From contig NZ_CP110389.1 in the NCBI RefSeq assembly GCF_026015985.1, positions 5,116,001 to 5,180,000 on the forward strand: a stretch of DNA of 64,000 bases. Reading direction: 5' to 3'. Source of the stretch: Rhodopseudomonas sp. P2A-2r (GTDB taxonomy: Bacteria; Pseudomonadota; Alphaproteobacteria; Rhizobiales; Xanthobacteraceae). This document shows positions 28,259-37,928 of the stretch, one piece after another. The notes beneath the pieces are model-generated. The model saw only the letters and a list, made by a program, of their open reading frames with translations. It was not told the DNA's origin and did no database searches. Each line of letters begins with the position of its first letter. Within the stretch, counting starts at the first letter, position 1. The translations under genes and the position numbers were made by a program.

Positions 28259-29314
28259 CTAATACGCCGGCTGTCGGAGCCGCAGGTTCGTTCGTCCAAT
28301 TCTCACGGGCCGCCCCTGCTCGGTCATTGATTGCGATGCGGCCTCGAGGATCTCGATCACTTGCAAGCCCGACTCGCCGCCGGAAATCGGCTGGCTACCG
28401 CTCCTGATGCAATGTGCAAAGTGCTCCACCTCGGTCTGCAGCGCTTCCTTGGAAGAAATATGCGGGGCCAACATATCGCCTGCGCGATACCCGATACGAA
28501 GCTGATAGGCATTTTCGGCCGACCCGTTCAGCGTTATGCCCTTGTCATAGACCTTGATCTTCTCGGTCGGCTCTACATCGTCGTAGACAATCATCTTTCG
28601 GCTCCCGCCGATGAAAGTCTGCCTGACCTTGATCGGAGATAGCCAGTTCACGCTGACATGCGCAACGCAACTGCTTTGGAAGAACAGCGTGATATGGGCC
28701 ATATTTTCCGGAGCACCTGCTACGTGGCTTGACCCGGTTGTCGAGACCGCTACCGGTCTCTCATTCAGGATGTGCTGGATGATTGAGAGATCATGAACGG
28801 CGAGGTCCCATATGACATTCACATCACTTTGGAACAATCCAAGGCTGGAACGGATGCTGTCGTAGTAATAAATCTCGCCCAATTCGCCCTGGCTAACCAG
28901 TTCGCGGATCTTCTGGACCGCAGGCGTATAAAGGAACGTATGGTCGACCATCAGCGTCAGGTTGCGCCGAGCCGCTTCATCGATCAGCCGTCGCACCTGG
29001 TCTGATGTAGGCGCCAGCGGCTTCTCGACGAACACATGCTTTCCGGCATTCAAAGCGGCCAAAGCCAATTCGTAATGCGTGTGGACAGGCGTTGCGATCG
29101 CGATCGCATCGATATCAGGATTTCTGAATAAGTCACGTACGTCAGTCGTCGTCTCAATTTCCGGATGAAGGCGTTTGCCGATCGCAAGCCTTAACGGATC
29201 GCGATCGCTCAACCCGACAACACGCGCGCACTCGCTGGCTGCAAAATTGCGGACAAGGTTCGGGCCCCAATAGCCGTAACCGATGACGCCTACTCCCAAA
29301 CGACCGCCTTGCAT
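28259..29314 (-). CDS. Gfo/Idh/MocA oxidoreductase, WbpB/WlbA-like
   Basis: This 351-residue protein opens with the NAD-binding motif GVGVIGYGYWGPNLVRNFAA. It has IATPVHTHYELALAALNAGK followed by HVFVEKPLA, the EKP motif carrying the catalytic lysine, then LMVDHTFLYTPAVQKIRELV and VIWDLAVHDLSIIQHIL. In the context of a WbpE-like aminotransferase and a WbpD-like acetyltransferase it probably oxidises C3 of a UDP-HexNAc-uronate. The downstream gene is the flippase. Confidence 0.86.
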   Translation of the reverse strand: MQGGRLGVGVIGYGYWGPNLVRNFAASECARVVGLSDRDPLRLAIGKRLHPEIETTTDVRDLFRNPDIDAIAIATPVHTHYELALAALNAGKHVFVEKPLAPTSDQVRRLIDEAARRNLTLMVDHTFLYTPAVQKIRELVSQGELGEIYYYDSIRSSLGLFQSDVNVIWDLAVHDLSIIQHILNERPVAVSTTGSSHVAGAPENMAHITLFFQSSCVAHVSVNWLSPIKVRQTFIGGSRKMIVYDDVEPTEKIKVYDKGITLNGSAENAYQLRIGYRAGDMLAPHISSKEALQTEVEHFAHCIRSGSQPISGGESGLQVIEILEAASQSMTEQGRPVRIGRTNLRLRQPAY

Positions 29315-29392
29315 GGTGTCCTCGCCAAAACGATTAAGAATACTGCGTTCGCGCGCCGTGCCCCGCCATCGACCAGGACAAGTATAACGCCC

Positions 29393-30657
29393 TCAAGTAC
29401 GTGCCGGCATATCGAGCCAGATTCCGCGCGTGTCGATCACGTCCAGATGACGGCGCTCGGAAATCGGCACCATTTTGAACTCGTCGTGATCAACCAAAAC
29501 GATCGCAATTTCGCACGTCCGCAGCGCCTCATCGATGCTCACGAGGTCCGCTCCGAGCCCCTGCAACGCCTCCGGCACCGCACGAATGTTCGGCTCAACG
29601 ATCTTGATCCTCGATCCGTATTTCGACACCAGATGATGCGTGACTTCCATCGCCGGGCTTTCGCGCAAGTCATCGACGTTCGCCTTGAACGCGAGCCCGC
29701 AGCAGGCAATCGTGGCATAGGGGTGATCGTCGATCAGTTGTTCAGCCCGCTCGATCACCTTCCTTGTTTTTGCGACATTCACCTCGCGGCTGGTGCGCAT
29801 CACTCTCGCAAGATCGGGGGCCGAATCGATGATAAACCACGGATCAACGGCGATGCAGTGACCTCCGACGCCAGGTCCCGGGCGCAACACATTGACGCGC
29901 GGGTGTCGGTTGGCCAGGTCAATGACTTCCCAGACATTTATGTTGAACCGGTCACAGATAAGAGACAGCTCATTCGCGAAGGCGATGTTGGTGTCTCGAA
30001 ATGCGTTTTCAGTGAGTTTGACCAATTCTGCCGCCCGCGCCGTGGTCGGGACGCAGGCGCCGCGGACGAAGGTCTTGTAGAACCGCTGTGCCCGCCGCGT
30101 GCACCAGGGCGTTATTCCACCGATACACCGGTCATTGTTCACGATCTCAGTGAGAATTCGCCCAGGCAATACCCGTTCCGGACAATAGGCGACAGCGACA
30201 CCGGTCACCCCTCCCGATCGCTGCCTCCGATCTCGAGGTCGGGGCGACGTTCGGTGATCGTTTTGGTGATCATCTCCGTGGTGCCGATTGGCGATGTCGA
30301 TTCCAGAATGACGAGATTTCCCGGAGCCAGAAACTCGACGATACTCTCGATTGCGGCCTTGACGTGAGTGAGCTCTGGACGATTTGCGTCATCGATCGGC
30401 GTGGGAACCGCGATGATGAAGACGTCGGCCGATTCCGGTTTGGTCGAGGTGCGGAGGGCGCCGCTCGAGACGACCTTCTGCACGAGACCGTCCAGATCGG
30501 GCTCCGCGATATGGATCGCGCCCGATGCAACGGTCTCCACCACGCTGGCTTTGGTATCTACGCCTAGAACCTTCATCCCCTTGCTGGCGATCACCGCCGC
30601 GGTAGGCAAACCGATATAACCCAGTCCCAGGACAACGACTTTTCCGAATTCAAGCAT
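29393..30657 (-). CDS. wecC: UDP-N-acetyl-D-mannosamine dehydrogenase, one frameshift
   Basis: The first part has the Rossmann motif [20 protein letters not shown] and [16 protein letters not shown]. The second has IAYC-type [33 protein letters not shown], and the active site with catalytic cysteine [20 protein letters not shown]. This is strikingly like E. coli WecC. The break lies in CCCC at 30208-30211 (plus strand); one more base gives a continuous protein of about 421 residues. ATG 30657 overlaps the end of wecB. It converts UDP-ManNAc to UDP-ManNAcA with two NAD. A WbpA-type role on UDP-GlcNAc is the alternative. Confidence 0.87.
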
Positions 30658-31766
30658 TGAGCAGAACCTTTGCAATTCGCTCGCTCGCGCGCCCATCCCC
30701 GAACGGATTGTGTGATCGCGCCATACACGCGTAGGCGTCCTCGTCGTCTAGCAAGCGAAATGTTTCTTCGACGATCCTGCAGGTGTTCGCACCGACCAAC
30801 CGCGCGGTGCCGGCTTCTATCCCCTCGGGGCGTTCCGTTGTCTCGCGCATGACCAGGACTGGCTTTCCGAAGGTCGGTGCCTCTTCCTGCACCCCCGGAG
30901 TCGGTGAGGACCAGATACGCAAGCGATAGCAGTCCCACGAAGTCAGTGTATCCTTGCGGCGCGATCAGCGTCACCCGCGGATGATTGGATAAGCGCTCAG
31001 CGAAGATGTCCCGTACGTTCGGGTTCGGATGAACGGGAAGAACCATCGCCACGTCGTCTCGCTGCAGAATTGCCAGCAAAGCGTCGACGATGTTGTGAAC
31101 GCCCTGGCCGAAGTTCTCTCTCCGGTGACACGTCACCAAAATGATCCGCCGATTGCCGTGTTGCTGCCGAACGCTTTCCCAGCGCGTGGACATTCGCGGG
31201 TCCGCCTCGACCACCGCTTTCGCGGCGATGAGTGCGTCGATCACAGTATTGCCGGTGACATGGATCCGTTCCTTTGGAACGTTCTCGGCCTGGAGCGCCT
31301 TGGAGGCACGGTCCGTCGGGGCAAAGTGCTGGTCTGCGATGGAGCCGACGATCTTCCGGTTCACTTCCTCCGGCCATGGCGCATAGATATCGCCGCTTCT
31401 TAGACCGGCCTCGACGTGCGAGACGGGGATTCGCCGATAATACGCAGCCAACGAACCGACCATTGCGGTGGCCGTGTCCCCCTGCACCACAACACGAGTC
31501 GGACGTGACCGATCCAGTACATCGCCAATGCTGTCAAGCAAGCGTGCGCTCAGCCTATCTAGGCTTTGGTTCGCTGTCATGATGTCCAGGTCGAAATCCG
31601 GAACAATATTCGACAGCTTCAAGACCTGATCGAGCAATTCCCGATGCTGAGCCGTGGCACACACCGTAACGGTTGCACGCTTATCGCTTTTCAGCTGGTT
31701 GATAACCGGAAACAGTTTGATGGCTTCAGGACGCGTTCCGAGCAGCACTAAAAAATGCTTTTGCAC
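30650..31766 (-). CDS. wecB: UDP-N-acetylglucosamine 2-epimerase (non-hydrolysing), one frameshift
   Basis: Typical motifs are present in order: [71 protein letters not shown] and LTDSGG. After the run of five C at 30892-30896 the other frame continues with [20 protein letters not shown] followed by RPEG. One added base makes a protein of about 372 residues, the family's usual length. I choose GTG 31766 with GGAGG just upstream; it lies 3 bases after the wecG-like stop. The enzyme makes UDP-ManNAc for wecC. Confidence 0.88.
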
Positions 31767-31768
31767 GG

Positions 31769-32563
31769 TTACCTCCCACCGCGTGTAGGCTTTGGTGACC
31801 CAAGCCGGCCAACGCCGCTGACCGCCAAGACACCCCGGCGCAGTATCTCCGTGGAGATAATGCCTGCAAAAATGCTGTTCGTTCTGAGGTAGCGCCACCA
31901 CATGCGGCGCGGCTCCTGATAGATCCGATAGAGCCATTCGAGGCCGAGCCGCTGCACGGTCACGGGAGCACGACGGGTGCGCCCGGCTATGATGTCAAAA
32001 GAGCCACCGACCCCCATGATGAAGGAGACGTCGACGTCATCGCGGTGCGCCGCCAGGAACCGCTCCTTGCGCGGCGTCGGCATCCCAATGAACAGACAGT
32101 CGGCGCGACTGCTCCTGATGTCTGCCACGACCTGCGCTTCAGCGGCTGCACTGAAATAACCATCATGCCATCCGGCAAATTTAATCTCTGGATACTTGTC
32201 CTGCGTGCGCCTCACGGCGAGGTCAAGAATCTCGCGTGTCGCGCCGAGAAAATACGGCCTGAATCCCTCTTTCGCGCATACCGCGAGAACCTCGACAAGC
32301 AAATCTACGCCGCTCACGCGGGTCGTCGCCGGAATTCCGAGACAGCGCGCCCCCCACACGATTCCCATGCCATCGAGGCCAACGATATCGCTTCCAGCAA
32401 CATCATCAGCCAACACCAAATCGGTGCGCATATTGACGAGTTTCGCGACATTCAATGCAACGTGGTGCAATCGCTTCCGATTGCACATCGCGTCGCGGGC
32501 GCGCTCGACCGTCTCTGCCATGGTCAGCAAATCAATCGGACACCCTAAGAACGTTTCCCTCAT
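31769..32563 (-). CDS. WecG/TagA/CpsF-family glycosyltransferase
   Basis: The protein contains HHVALNVAKLVNMRTD, DIVGLDGMGIVWGARCLGI followed by PATTRVSGVDLL, YFLGATREILDLAVR, FIGMPTPRKERFLAAHRDDV and FIMGVGGSFDIIAGRTRRAP, the full signature of the family. I prefer ATG 32563 (MRETFLGCPIDLLTM) with GAGGG upstream; a longer frame to 32644 reads into the AT-rich leader. Members transfer ManNAc or ManNAcA to lipid-linked sugars. With wecB and wecC directly downstream, ManNAcA transfer is the natural reading. Confidence 0.88.
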   Translation of the reverse strand: MRETFLGCPIDLLTMAETVERARDAMCNRKRLHHVALNVAKLVNMRTDLVLADDVAGSDIVGLDGMGIVWGARCLGIPATTRVSGVDLLVEVLAVCAKEGFRPYFLGATREILDLAVRRTQDKYPEIKFAGWHDGYFSAAAEAQVVADIRSSRADCLFIGMPTPRKERFLAAHRDDVDVSFIMGVGGSFDIIAGRTRRAPVTVQRLGLEWLYRIYQEPRRMWWRYLRTNSIFAGIISTEILRRGVLAVSGVGRLGSPKPTRGGR

Positions 32564-32589
32564 TGGGCCCTCATCGACGGAATGATTTC

Positions 32590-32712
32590 TTCGACGCCGC
32601 AGAACGAGTAAATTAATTGATTGGTCGAATTTAATGTTAGACAAGCATTATATTTATTATTATCAATTGCAATAGTTAAATTAATTAATATGAAATAATG
32701 CGCGGGCATGGA
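32590..32712. promoter_or_regulatory. AT-rich divergent promoter region of the wec-type operon
   Basis: Between the minus-strand wecG-like gene and the plus-strand GT2 gene lies an AT-dominated block (tttaatgttagacaagcatt; attattatcaattgcaatag; taaattaattaatatgaaat). It is probably the main promoter region of the nine-gene sugar-nucleotide operon and a good candidate site for an AT-binding regulator. Confidence 0.45.
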
Positions 32713-32720
32713 GAGAGCGA

Positions 32721-33719
32721 ATGCCGGCCGAGCTTGCCGCGGTTGTGAACTTCACCGGCGGCGCCGTGAGCGAATGCGGATCGGCGACAGACGGAACTAA
32801 ATCGGAGCAGCAGCACCTGCTGATCACGGTGATCATTCCGCATCTGAATCAGCCTGAAGGTTTGCGGGAATGCTTGGAGAGCCTCGCGGAGCAATCTCTG
32901 TCCGCCGACAGGTTCGAAGTCATCGTCATCGACAATGGCTCAACGTCCTTGCCGACGACGATCGTCGCCAGCTACACCGGCGCGCGCCTTCTGCATGAGG
33001 CGAGACCCGGACCAGGACTGGCGAGGAATGCCGGCGCACGTGCCGCTGGCGGCGAAATCCTTGCATTTATCGATGCCGACTGCCGGGCCCATCCCGACTG
33101 GCTTGCATCGATCCAGGCAGCCTTCAGGCACGCCGGTCCAGGCCAAATCCTTGGCGGCGATGTCCAGATCTGGCGCGACCCCAGCCAACCGATCACTGGC
33201 ATCGAAGCCTATGAGAGCATCTTTGCCTACCGGTTCAAACTCTATATCGAGCAGCATGGCTATTGCGGCACGGGCAATCTTGCCGTGCGTCGGACCGAAT
33301 TCGACGAAGTTGGACCCTTTGCCGGACTCTGCGTGGCCGAAGACATGCAGTGGGGGCAGCGCGCCAGCGCCCGCGGTTTTAAGTTCAATTACGTGTCGGA
33401 CATGATCGTTTATCATCCGGCAAGAAGGACATTGGAAGAACTTCGACTTAAATGGGACCGTCAAATTTGCCACTATTTCAATATGGCGGAAGGCACCCCG
33501 GCTTGGCGCTGGCGCTGGGCCTTGCGTGCATTGCTGATCTTGATATCGCCGTTCCGCGATTTCCCGAAGGTGCTGTTGACTAGCCGGATCCAGGGATTTC
33601 CCGCCCGTCTGAAAGGTTGCGCTATTCTCTGCGCAATCCGGGTCCACCGGGCTCGGAGGATGCTCCAAATGCTATTCGGCGATCGCGCGATCGTCTGGAA
33701 TCGCGAAACAAAAATCTAG
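32721..33719 (+). CDS. glycosyltransferase family 2
   Basis: The 332-residue protein has the GT-A core ITVIIPHLNQPEGLRECLES, FEVIVIDNGSTSLPTTIV, GPGLARNAGARAAGGEILAF and the DxD motif IDADCRAHPDWLASIQAAF. The acceptor-side motif VAEDMQWGQRASARGFKFNY is also clear. A C-terminal hydrophobic segment (RALLILISPFRDFPKVLL) may anchor it to the membrane. It is the only gene on this side of the divergent promoter region. It probably builds the EPS repeat unit; donor unknown. Confidence 0.87.
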   Translation: MPAELAAVVNFTGGAVSECGSATDGTKSEQQHLLITVIIPHLNQPEGLRECLESLAEQSLSADRFEVIVIDNGSTSLPTTIVASYTGARLLHEARPGPGLARNAGARAAGGEILAFIDADCRAHPDWLASIQAAFRHAGPGQILGGDVQIWRDPSQPITGIEAYESIFAYRFKLYIEQHGYCGTGNLAVRRTEFDEVGPFAGLCVAEDMQWGQRASARGFKFNYVSDMIVYHPARRTLEELRLKWDRQICHYFNMAEGTPAWRWRWALRALLILISPFRDFPKVLLTSRIQGFPARLKGCAILCAIRVHRARRMLQMLFGDRAIVWNRETKI

Positions 33720-34120
33720 GTGTCAAATCCGGTGCGGCAGTATCAGCCACGCTGCCTCCGACCGGAGCGCCTTCTTTCAGCCAGCAATGGGCAGAGTCCT
33801 GCTTGCAGTGCAGTGAGACCGAACTTTGGACCACCCAGAATTAGATTTTGCGCCGGGGCACGTCACCTTCAACCCGCGCCCCGAGCTGGCCGTTGCGCTA
33901 TGCCAAGGCCTCCGCGCAAGTTCGCGGCGCCTCCACCACCAGAACCGGAAAACACTTGGGGCAAGGTCAGCTAGTCGAAAAGTTAGCCCAGCTCGATCTC
34001 TGAGGGCTCTCCCTCTTGTCAGAATAGCCATATTAATATTAATTATTTTATTAATTGAACCACTAAACGGGTTGTTCAATTTCCAGTTTTTACGCTTTTG
34101 ATTATTTAAAGGAATCCAAT
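33720..34120. other. intergenic region with AT-rich block
   Basis: I see no recognisable gene. The first 300 bases are GC-rich without a convincing frame. A strongly AT-rich block (33998-34110, for example attaatattaattattttat) precedes the acyltransferase and probably holds its promoter. Confidence 0.4.
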
Positions 34121-35212
34121 TTGCGGCAGAATAAATTAGATTCGCTGAGGGGAATCGCGTCGTTGGCGGTTGTGCTTCACCACGCCTGCTTGACCATTCT
34201 GCCGCACTACCCTTGGATAGAGATATTTTCATCATGGTGGTCTCCGATCAGGCTGATTTTTGTCGGACGACCTGCAGTAATTTTGTTTTTTATTTTAAGC
34301 GGCTTCGTCCTTGCGATCTCTATCGAGCGCGAGATGACCTGGAATTATACCATTTTCGCCTTCCGGCGTATTTGCCGAATATACATCCCAGCGATCGCTG
34401 CCATAGCGTTTTCTGCCACGCTTTATTACATTGTACATCCGGTCGATATTGCTCACCAAACAAGTTGGTTTAAAGAAAACTGGACCGAGCATTTGGATTT
34501 CACCAAGCTTCTGAACCAGGCATTCTTCCTTGGGCGAAAACAAGACGCGTCACTAAACATCGTTTTTTGGAGCCTAATTATCGAGCTCAGAATATCACTA
34601 GTCTTTCCAGCGCTTTATTTTTTGAGCAAGCATCTTTCAACATCGCGTTCAGTGTTCGCAATGCTCATCTGGATAGTGGGCACTGAGACGGCAGTTCGAT
34701 TGTTCGGATTTGATACTTTGCCGTACTTTTCAGATTCCCCTTCGCAAGCTATTCTTGCTTGGTGTCATTTTATCCCATTTTTCTACTTCGGCGCGATGCT
34801 GGCATCGCATCGCGAAACGATAAAATTCGAGTTGAATCGCTCATCGAGATTAGTTTTCTTGCTGGCGCTAGCGGTTGCTTTAGCGGCCATGACACGCGTG
34901 AACGATTTCATCGCCGGCGTCGGGAGTGGGATCATCATCGCTCTTTCACTTTCGGATCGCGCAGTTCTTCTTGAACACAAGATATTCTGCTGGTTGGGCC
35001 GCATCTCGTACAGTCTATATCTGGTGCACGTACCGATTATTTTTGCTATGTATTACTCACTTTGGCAGCGCCTGCCGCCAGTATTGGTCATTGTTTTGGC
35101 CGTCGCGGTATCGATCTGCTTCGCAGCAGTATTTCATGCCCTAGTTGAGCGTCCGTCCCAACTGTTAGGCAAGACGCGATGGCCATCATCGGACCGACCC
35201 CAACGCGTTTAG
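34121..35212 (+). CDS. acyltransferase family 3 (OafA/YrhL-like O-acetyltransferase)
   Basis: The 363-residue integral membrane protein starts RQNKLDSLRGIASLAVVLHH, the acyltransferase-3 signature with its conserved histidine, followed by VILFFILSGFVLAIS and FRRICRIYIPAIAAIAFSAT. About ten membrane segments follow. The start is a TTG at 34121. The gene is visibly richer in A/T than its neighbours, suggesting separate acquisition. It probably O-acetylates the exopolysaccharide at or across the inner membrane. Confidence 0.85.
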   Translation: MRQNKLDSLRGIASLAVVLHHACLTILPHYPWIEIFSSWWSPIRLIFVGRPAVILFFILSGFVLAISIEREMTWNYTIFAFRRICRIYIPAIAAIAFSATLYYIVHPVDIAHQTSWFKENWTEHLDFTKLLNQAFFLGRKQDASLNIVFWSLIIELRISLVFPALYFLSKHLSTSRSVFAMLIWIVGTETAVRLFGFDTLPYFSDSPSQAILAWCHFIPFFYFGAMLASHRETIKFELNRSSRLVFLLALAVALAAMTRVNDFIAGVGSGIIIALSLSDRAVLLEHKIFCWLGRISYSLYLVHVPIIFAMYYSLWQRLPPVLVIVLAVAVSICFAAVFHALVERPSQLLGKTRWPSSDRPQRV

Positions 35213-35416
35213 GTTTGGCGAAGAGCCTCAATCATTGGAGAGCGCCGCCGCCTGGCAGAACTCGTCACGATGGTGACCTGACCGGTTCGCACGAATCTAC
35301 CGAGCTTTTCGATGTCGACATGGATCAGCTCGCAGGAGTGGCCGCGCACGTAGCGACGCACTGGCTCTGCCGCAGCGGCGCCCTGAGAACGCGCGTAAGC
35401 ATCCCGCGAGGAGCGC

Positions 35417-35424
35417 GTAGCAGT
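35417..35424 (+). repeat. left copy of 8-bp target-site duplication (gtagcagt)
   Basis: The octamer gtagcagt directly precedes the left IS66 end and is repeated exactly at 37921-37928 after the right end. Eight-base duplications are the known signature of IS66-family insertion. Confidence 0.92.
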
Positions 35425-35504
35425 GTAAGCGTCGTCCCGGCCGCACCTTTCGGTTGACGTGCTGATCTGCGACGTTTCGGTTCGTTCGAACCGCTAGGCT
35501 TAGA

Positions 35505-35945
35505 ATGGACACAGTGGATAGTGCTATCACCAAGCCGGTTCGGCGACTGGAGGTGTTCACCGGTGCGGGGCGCCGGCGGACGTGGAGCGCCGAGGACAAG
35601 GCGCGGGTCGTTGCGGAGATCGAAGCCAGTGGCGACTCTGTTTCCGGCGTGGCGCGGCGGCACGGATTGTCACCGCAGCAATTGTTTGGCTGGCGCCGGC
35701 GAGTCAGGGAAGCTCAGGCGGTCGTTTCCAAGGATGATGAACCACGGTTCGTCCCGGCGGTGGTTACCGCGGCACTGTGCGAGACTGCGGGATCTCGACA
35801 GCGCAAGGCGCGGCGGCAGCAGCGGGACGAACCGCTTGGCGGAATGATCGAGGTTGCGATCGACGGCGTGACGGTGCGCATCGGCGCGGGCGCTCCGTCG
35901 GACACCATCGCCGCGGTGTTGCGGGCGCTGAAAGCCGGAGCGTGA
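35505..35945 (+). CDS. tnpA: IS66-family accessory protein TnpA (helix-turn-helix)
   Basis: The 146-residue protein has the typical opening RRLEVFTGAGRRRTWSAEDK, a helix-turn-helix (SGDSVSGVARRHGLSPQQLF then GWRRRV), and the C-terminal MIEVAIDGVTVRIGAGA block. It is needed for IS66 transposition, although its exact step is not well defined. Its stop overlaps the tnpB start (GTGA). Confidence 0.93.
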   Translation: MDTVDSAITKPVRRLEVFTGAGRRRTWSAEDKARVVAEIEASGDSVSGVARRHGLSPQQLFGWRRRVREAQAVVSKDDEPRFVPAVVTAALCETAGSRQRKARRQQRDEPLGGMIEVAIDGVTVRIGAGAPSDTIAAVLRALKAGA

Positions 35946-36298
35946 TCGGCCCGACGGGCGCGGTCCGGGTGATGGTGGCGACCAGGCCTGTGGACTTCCG
36001 CAAGGGCGCCGATGGGTTGGCGGCCCTGGTGCGGGAGAGCATGGCGGCGGATCCGTTCTCGGGCGCGGTCTACGTGTTCCGTGCCAAGCGCGCGGATCGG
36101 ATCAAGCTGGTGTATTGGGATGGCACGGGTCTGTGCCTGTTCGCCAAGCGGCTGGAGGACGGCATCTTCCGCTGGCCGAAGATCGAAGATGGCGTGATCC
36201 ATTTGTCGGCCGCGCAATTGTCGGCGCTGCTCGAAGGGTTGGATTGGCGGCGTGTCCACGCGGCGCGCGAGACGGTGACGCCGGCACAGCCCGGCTAA
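35942..36298 (+). CDS. tnpB: IS66-family accessory protein TnpB (Orf2)
   Basis: The 118-residue protein, from GTG 35942 overlapping the tnpA stop, contains VMVATRPVDFRKGADGLAAL and VYVFRAKRADRIKLVYWDGT followed by GLCLFAKRLE, the unmistakable Orf2 signature. It is an accessory factor of unknown mechanism. A longer open frame from 35777 overlaps tnpA and is not the real start. Confidence 0.93.
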   Translation: MIGPTGAVRVMVATRPVDFRKGADGLAALVRESMAADPFSGAVYVFRAKRADRIKLVYWDGTGLCLFAKRLEDGIFRWPKIEDGVIHLSAAQLSALLEGLDWRRVHAARETVTPAQPG

Positions 36299-36383
36299 CG
36301 CCTGGACGTTTGTTGCTGTGGCAAAGTGAATCAGCAGCATCGAGCACGTCGCAAAATGCTGGTAAATATGATCTGATTTGATC

Positions 36384-37907
36384 ATGCCGCGCGACGCATT
36401 GCCCGATGATTCCGAGACCTTGAAAGCGATGCTGCTCGCCGAGCGGGTGCAGAACGAACGGCTGCGTCAGATCATCAGGGACCTGCAGCGCCACCAGTTT
36501 GGCCGCCGGGCGGAGACGCTGCCCGAGGACCAGATGCAGCTCGGTTTGGAAGACGTCGAGCAGGCGGCGGCGCGTGACGTCGCGGAAGCTGAGCAGGCGA
36601 CACCGGCCGCACGACAGGCCGGAGCTGCGAAGCGTCGGGCCAATCGCGGCGCGCTGCCGGCGCATCTGCCGCGGATCGAGACCACCATCGATATCGACGA
36701 CAAGACCTGCCGCTGCTGCCAGGGCGCGTTGCACCGGATCGGCGAAGACAAGAGCGAGCGGCTGGATATCGTGCCGGCGAAGTTCCGGGTGCTGGTCACG
36801 ATCCGGCCGAAATACGCTTGTCGCCAATGTGAGGATGGCGTCGTGCAGGCCCCAGTGCCGGCGCGGCTGATCGAGGGTGGGCTTCCGACCGAAGCCACCA
36901 TCGCCCAGGTGCTGGTCTCCAAATATGCGGATCATCTGCCGCTGTATCGGCAGGCCCAGATCTATGGCCGCCAGGGCGTCAACCTAGACCGCTCGACGCT
37001 GGCAGACTGGGTGGGCCATGCCGCCTGGCATCTGCGTCCGCTGCACCAACGCCTGCTCGACAAGCTCAGAGAGCGGCCAAAACTGTTTGCCGATGAGACG
37101 ACGTTGCCGGTACTGGATCCTGGTCGTGGTCGCACCAAGACCGGGCAGTTGTGGGCCTATGCCGCCGACGACCGGCCATGGAACGGATCCGAGCCGCCAG
37201 GCGTGGCCTATGTCTACGCGCCGGACCGCAAGGCCGAGCGGCCGATCGCCCATCTCGACAGCTTCAGGGGCATCTTGCAGGTCGATGGCTATGCCGGCTA
37301 CCGCCGGCTGGCCGAGCGCGGCGACGTGCAGCTGGCGTTCTGCTGGGTCCATGTGCGGCGCAACTTCTACAAGCTCGCCACACCCGGACCTGCGCCGATC
37401 GCCAGCGAAGCGCTGCAGCGCATCGCCGCGCTCTATGCGATCGAGAACGACATCCGCGGCCGCACCGCCGAGGAGCGTCGGACCGTGCGGCAGCAGAAAA
37501 GCCGCTCGCTGGTCGACGCATTGGAGAGTTGGCTGCGCGCAAAACTCGGGCTGATCAGCCAGAAGGGCAAGCTCGCCGAGGCAATCCGCTATGCGCTGTC
37601 GCGCTGGGAGGGCCTCACCCGCTTCCTCGACGATGGCCGCATCGAACTCGACAACAACGCCGTCGAGCGTTCTATCCGCCCGATCACACTGAACCGGAAA
37701 AATGCCTTGTTCGCGGGCTCCGACGGAGGTGCCGAGCACTGGGCCACCATCGCCTCGCTGATCGAGACCTGTAAACTCAATGATATCGATCCGCTCGGCT
37801 ACCTGACAGACGTCCTTACCAGGATCGCCAGCGGTCATCCCAACCGCGACATCGACGCGCTCTTGCCGTGGGCCTACCAAAAGCAAGACCTCAGAGCCGT
37901 GGCCTGA
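36384..37907 (+). CDS. tnpC: IS66-family transposase TnpC (DDE)
   Basis: The protein has an N-terminal coiled-coil/leucine-zipper region, a zinc-binding segment (IDDKTCRCCQGALHRIGEDK) and the DDE domain: first Asp in KLFADETTLPVLDPGRGRTK, second in ILQVDGYAGYRRLAE, Glu in DNNAVERSIRPITLNRKNAL. The C-terminal insertion includes LIETCKLNDIDPLGYLTDVL. I use ATG 36384; a TTG six bases earlier is also possible. The length (507 residues) is normal and there is no sign of damage. Confidence 0.94.
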   Translation: MPRDALPDDSETLKAMLLAERVQNERLRQIIRDLQRHQFGRRAETLPEDQMQLGLEDVEQAAARDVAEAEQATPAARQAGAAKRRANRGALPAHLPRIETTIDIDDKTCRCCQGALHRIGEDKSERLDIVPAKFRVLVTIRPKYACRQCEDGVVQAPVPARLIEGGLPTEATIAQVLVSKYADHLPLYRQAQIYGRQGVNLDRSTLADWVGHAAWHLRPLHQRLLDKLRERPKLFADETTLPVLDPGRGRTKTGQLWAYAADDRPWNGSEPPGVAYVYAPDRKAERPIAHLDSFRGILQVDGYAGYRRLAERGDVQLAFCWVHVRRNFYKLATPGPAPIASEALQRIAALYAIENDIRGRTAEERRTVRQQKSRSLVDALESWLRAKLGLISQKGKLAEAIRYALSRWEGLTRFLDDGRIELDNNAVERSIRPITLNRKNALFAGSDGGAEHWATIASLIETCKLNDIDPLGYLTDVLTRIASGHPNRDIDALLPWAYQKQDLRAVA

Positions 37908-37920
37908 GAACGACGCTTAC

Positions 37921-37928
37921 GTAGCAGT
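37921..37928 (+). repeat. right copy of 8-bp target-site duplication (gtagcagt)
   Basis: Exact copy of the octamer at 35417-35424, directly after the right IS66 end. Confidence 0.92.

Larger units (their letters stand above)
35425..37920 (+). mobile_element. IS66-family insertion sequence, complete
   Basis: The element runs from gtaagcgtcgtcccggccgc at the left to the inverted end ...gagaacgacgcttac at 37920 (read on the minus strand: gtaagcgtcgttctcagg). It is 2496 bases long and carries the three standard genes tnpA, tnpB and tnpC, all intact. A perfect 8-bp direct repeat, gtagcagt, flanks it (35417-35424 and 37921-37928), so the insertion is recent or at least unrearranged. It sits inside an IS481-type remnant between the acyltransferase and the second type I secretion operon. 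Confidence 0.95.

Noticed and set aside
36984..37886. Minus-strand frame opposite IS66 tnpC
   Set aside because: Typical GC-rich antisense shadow of an intact transposase.
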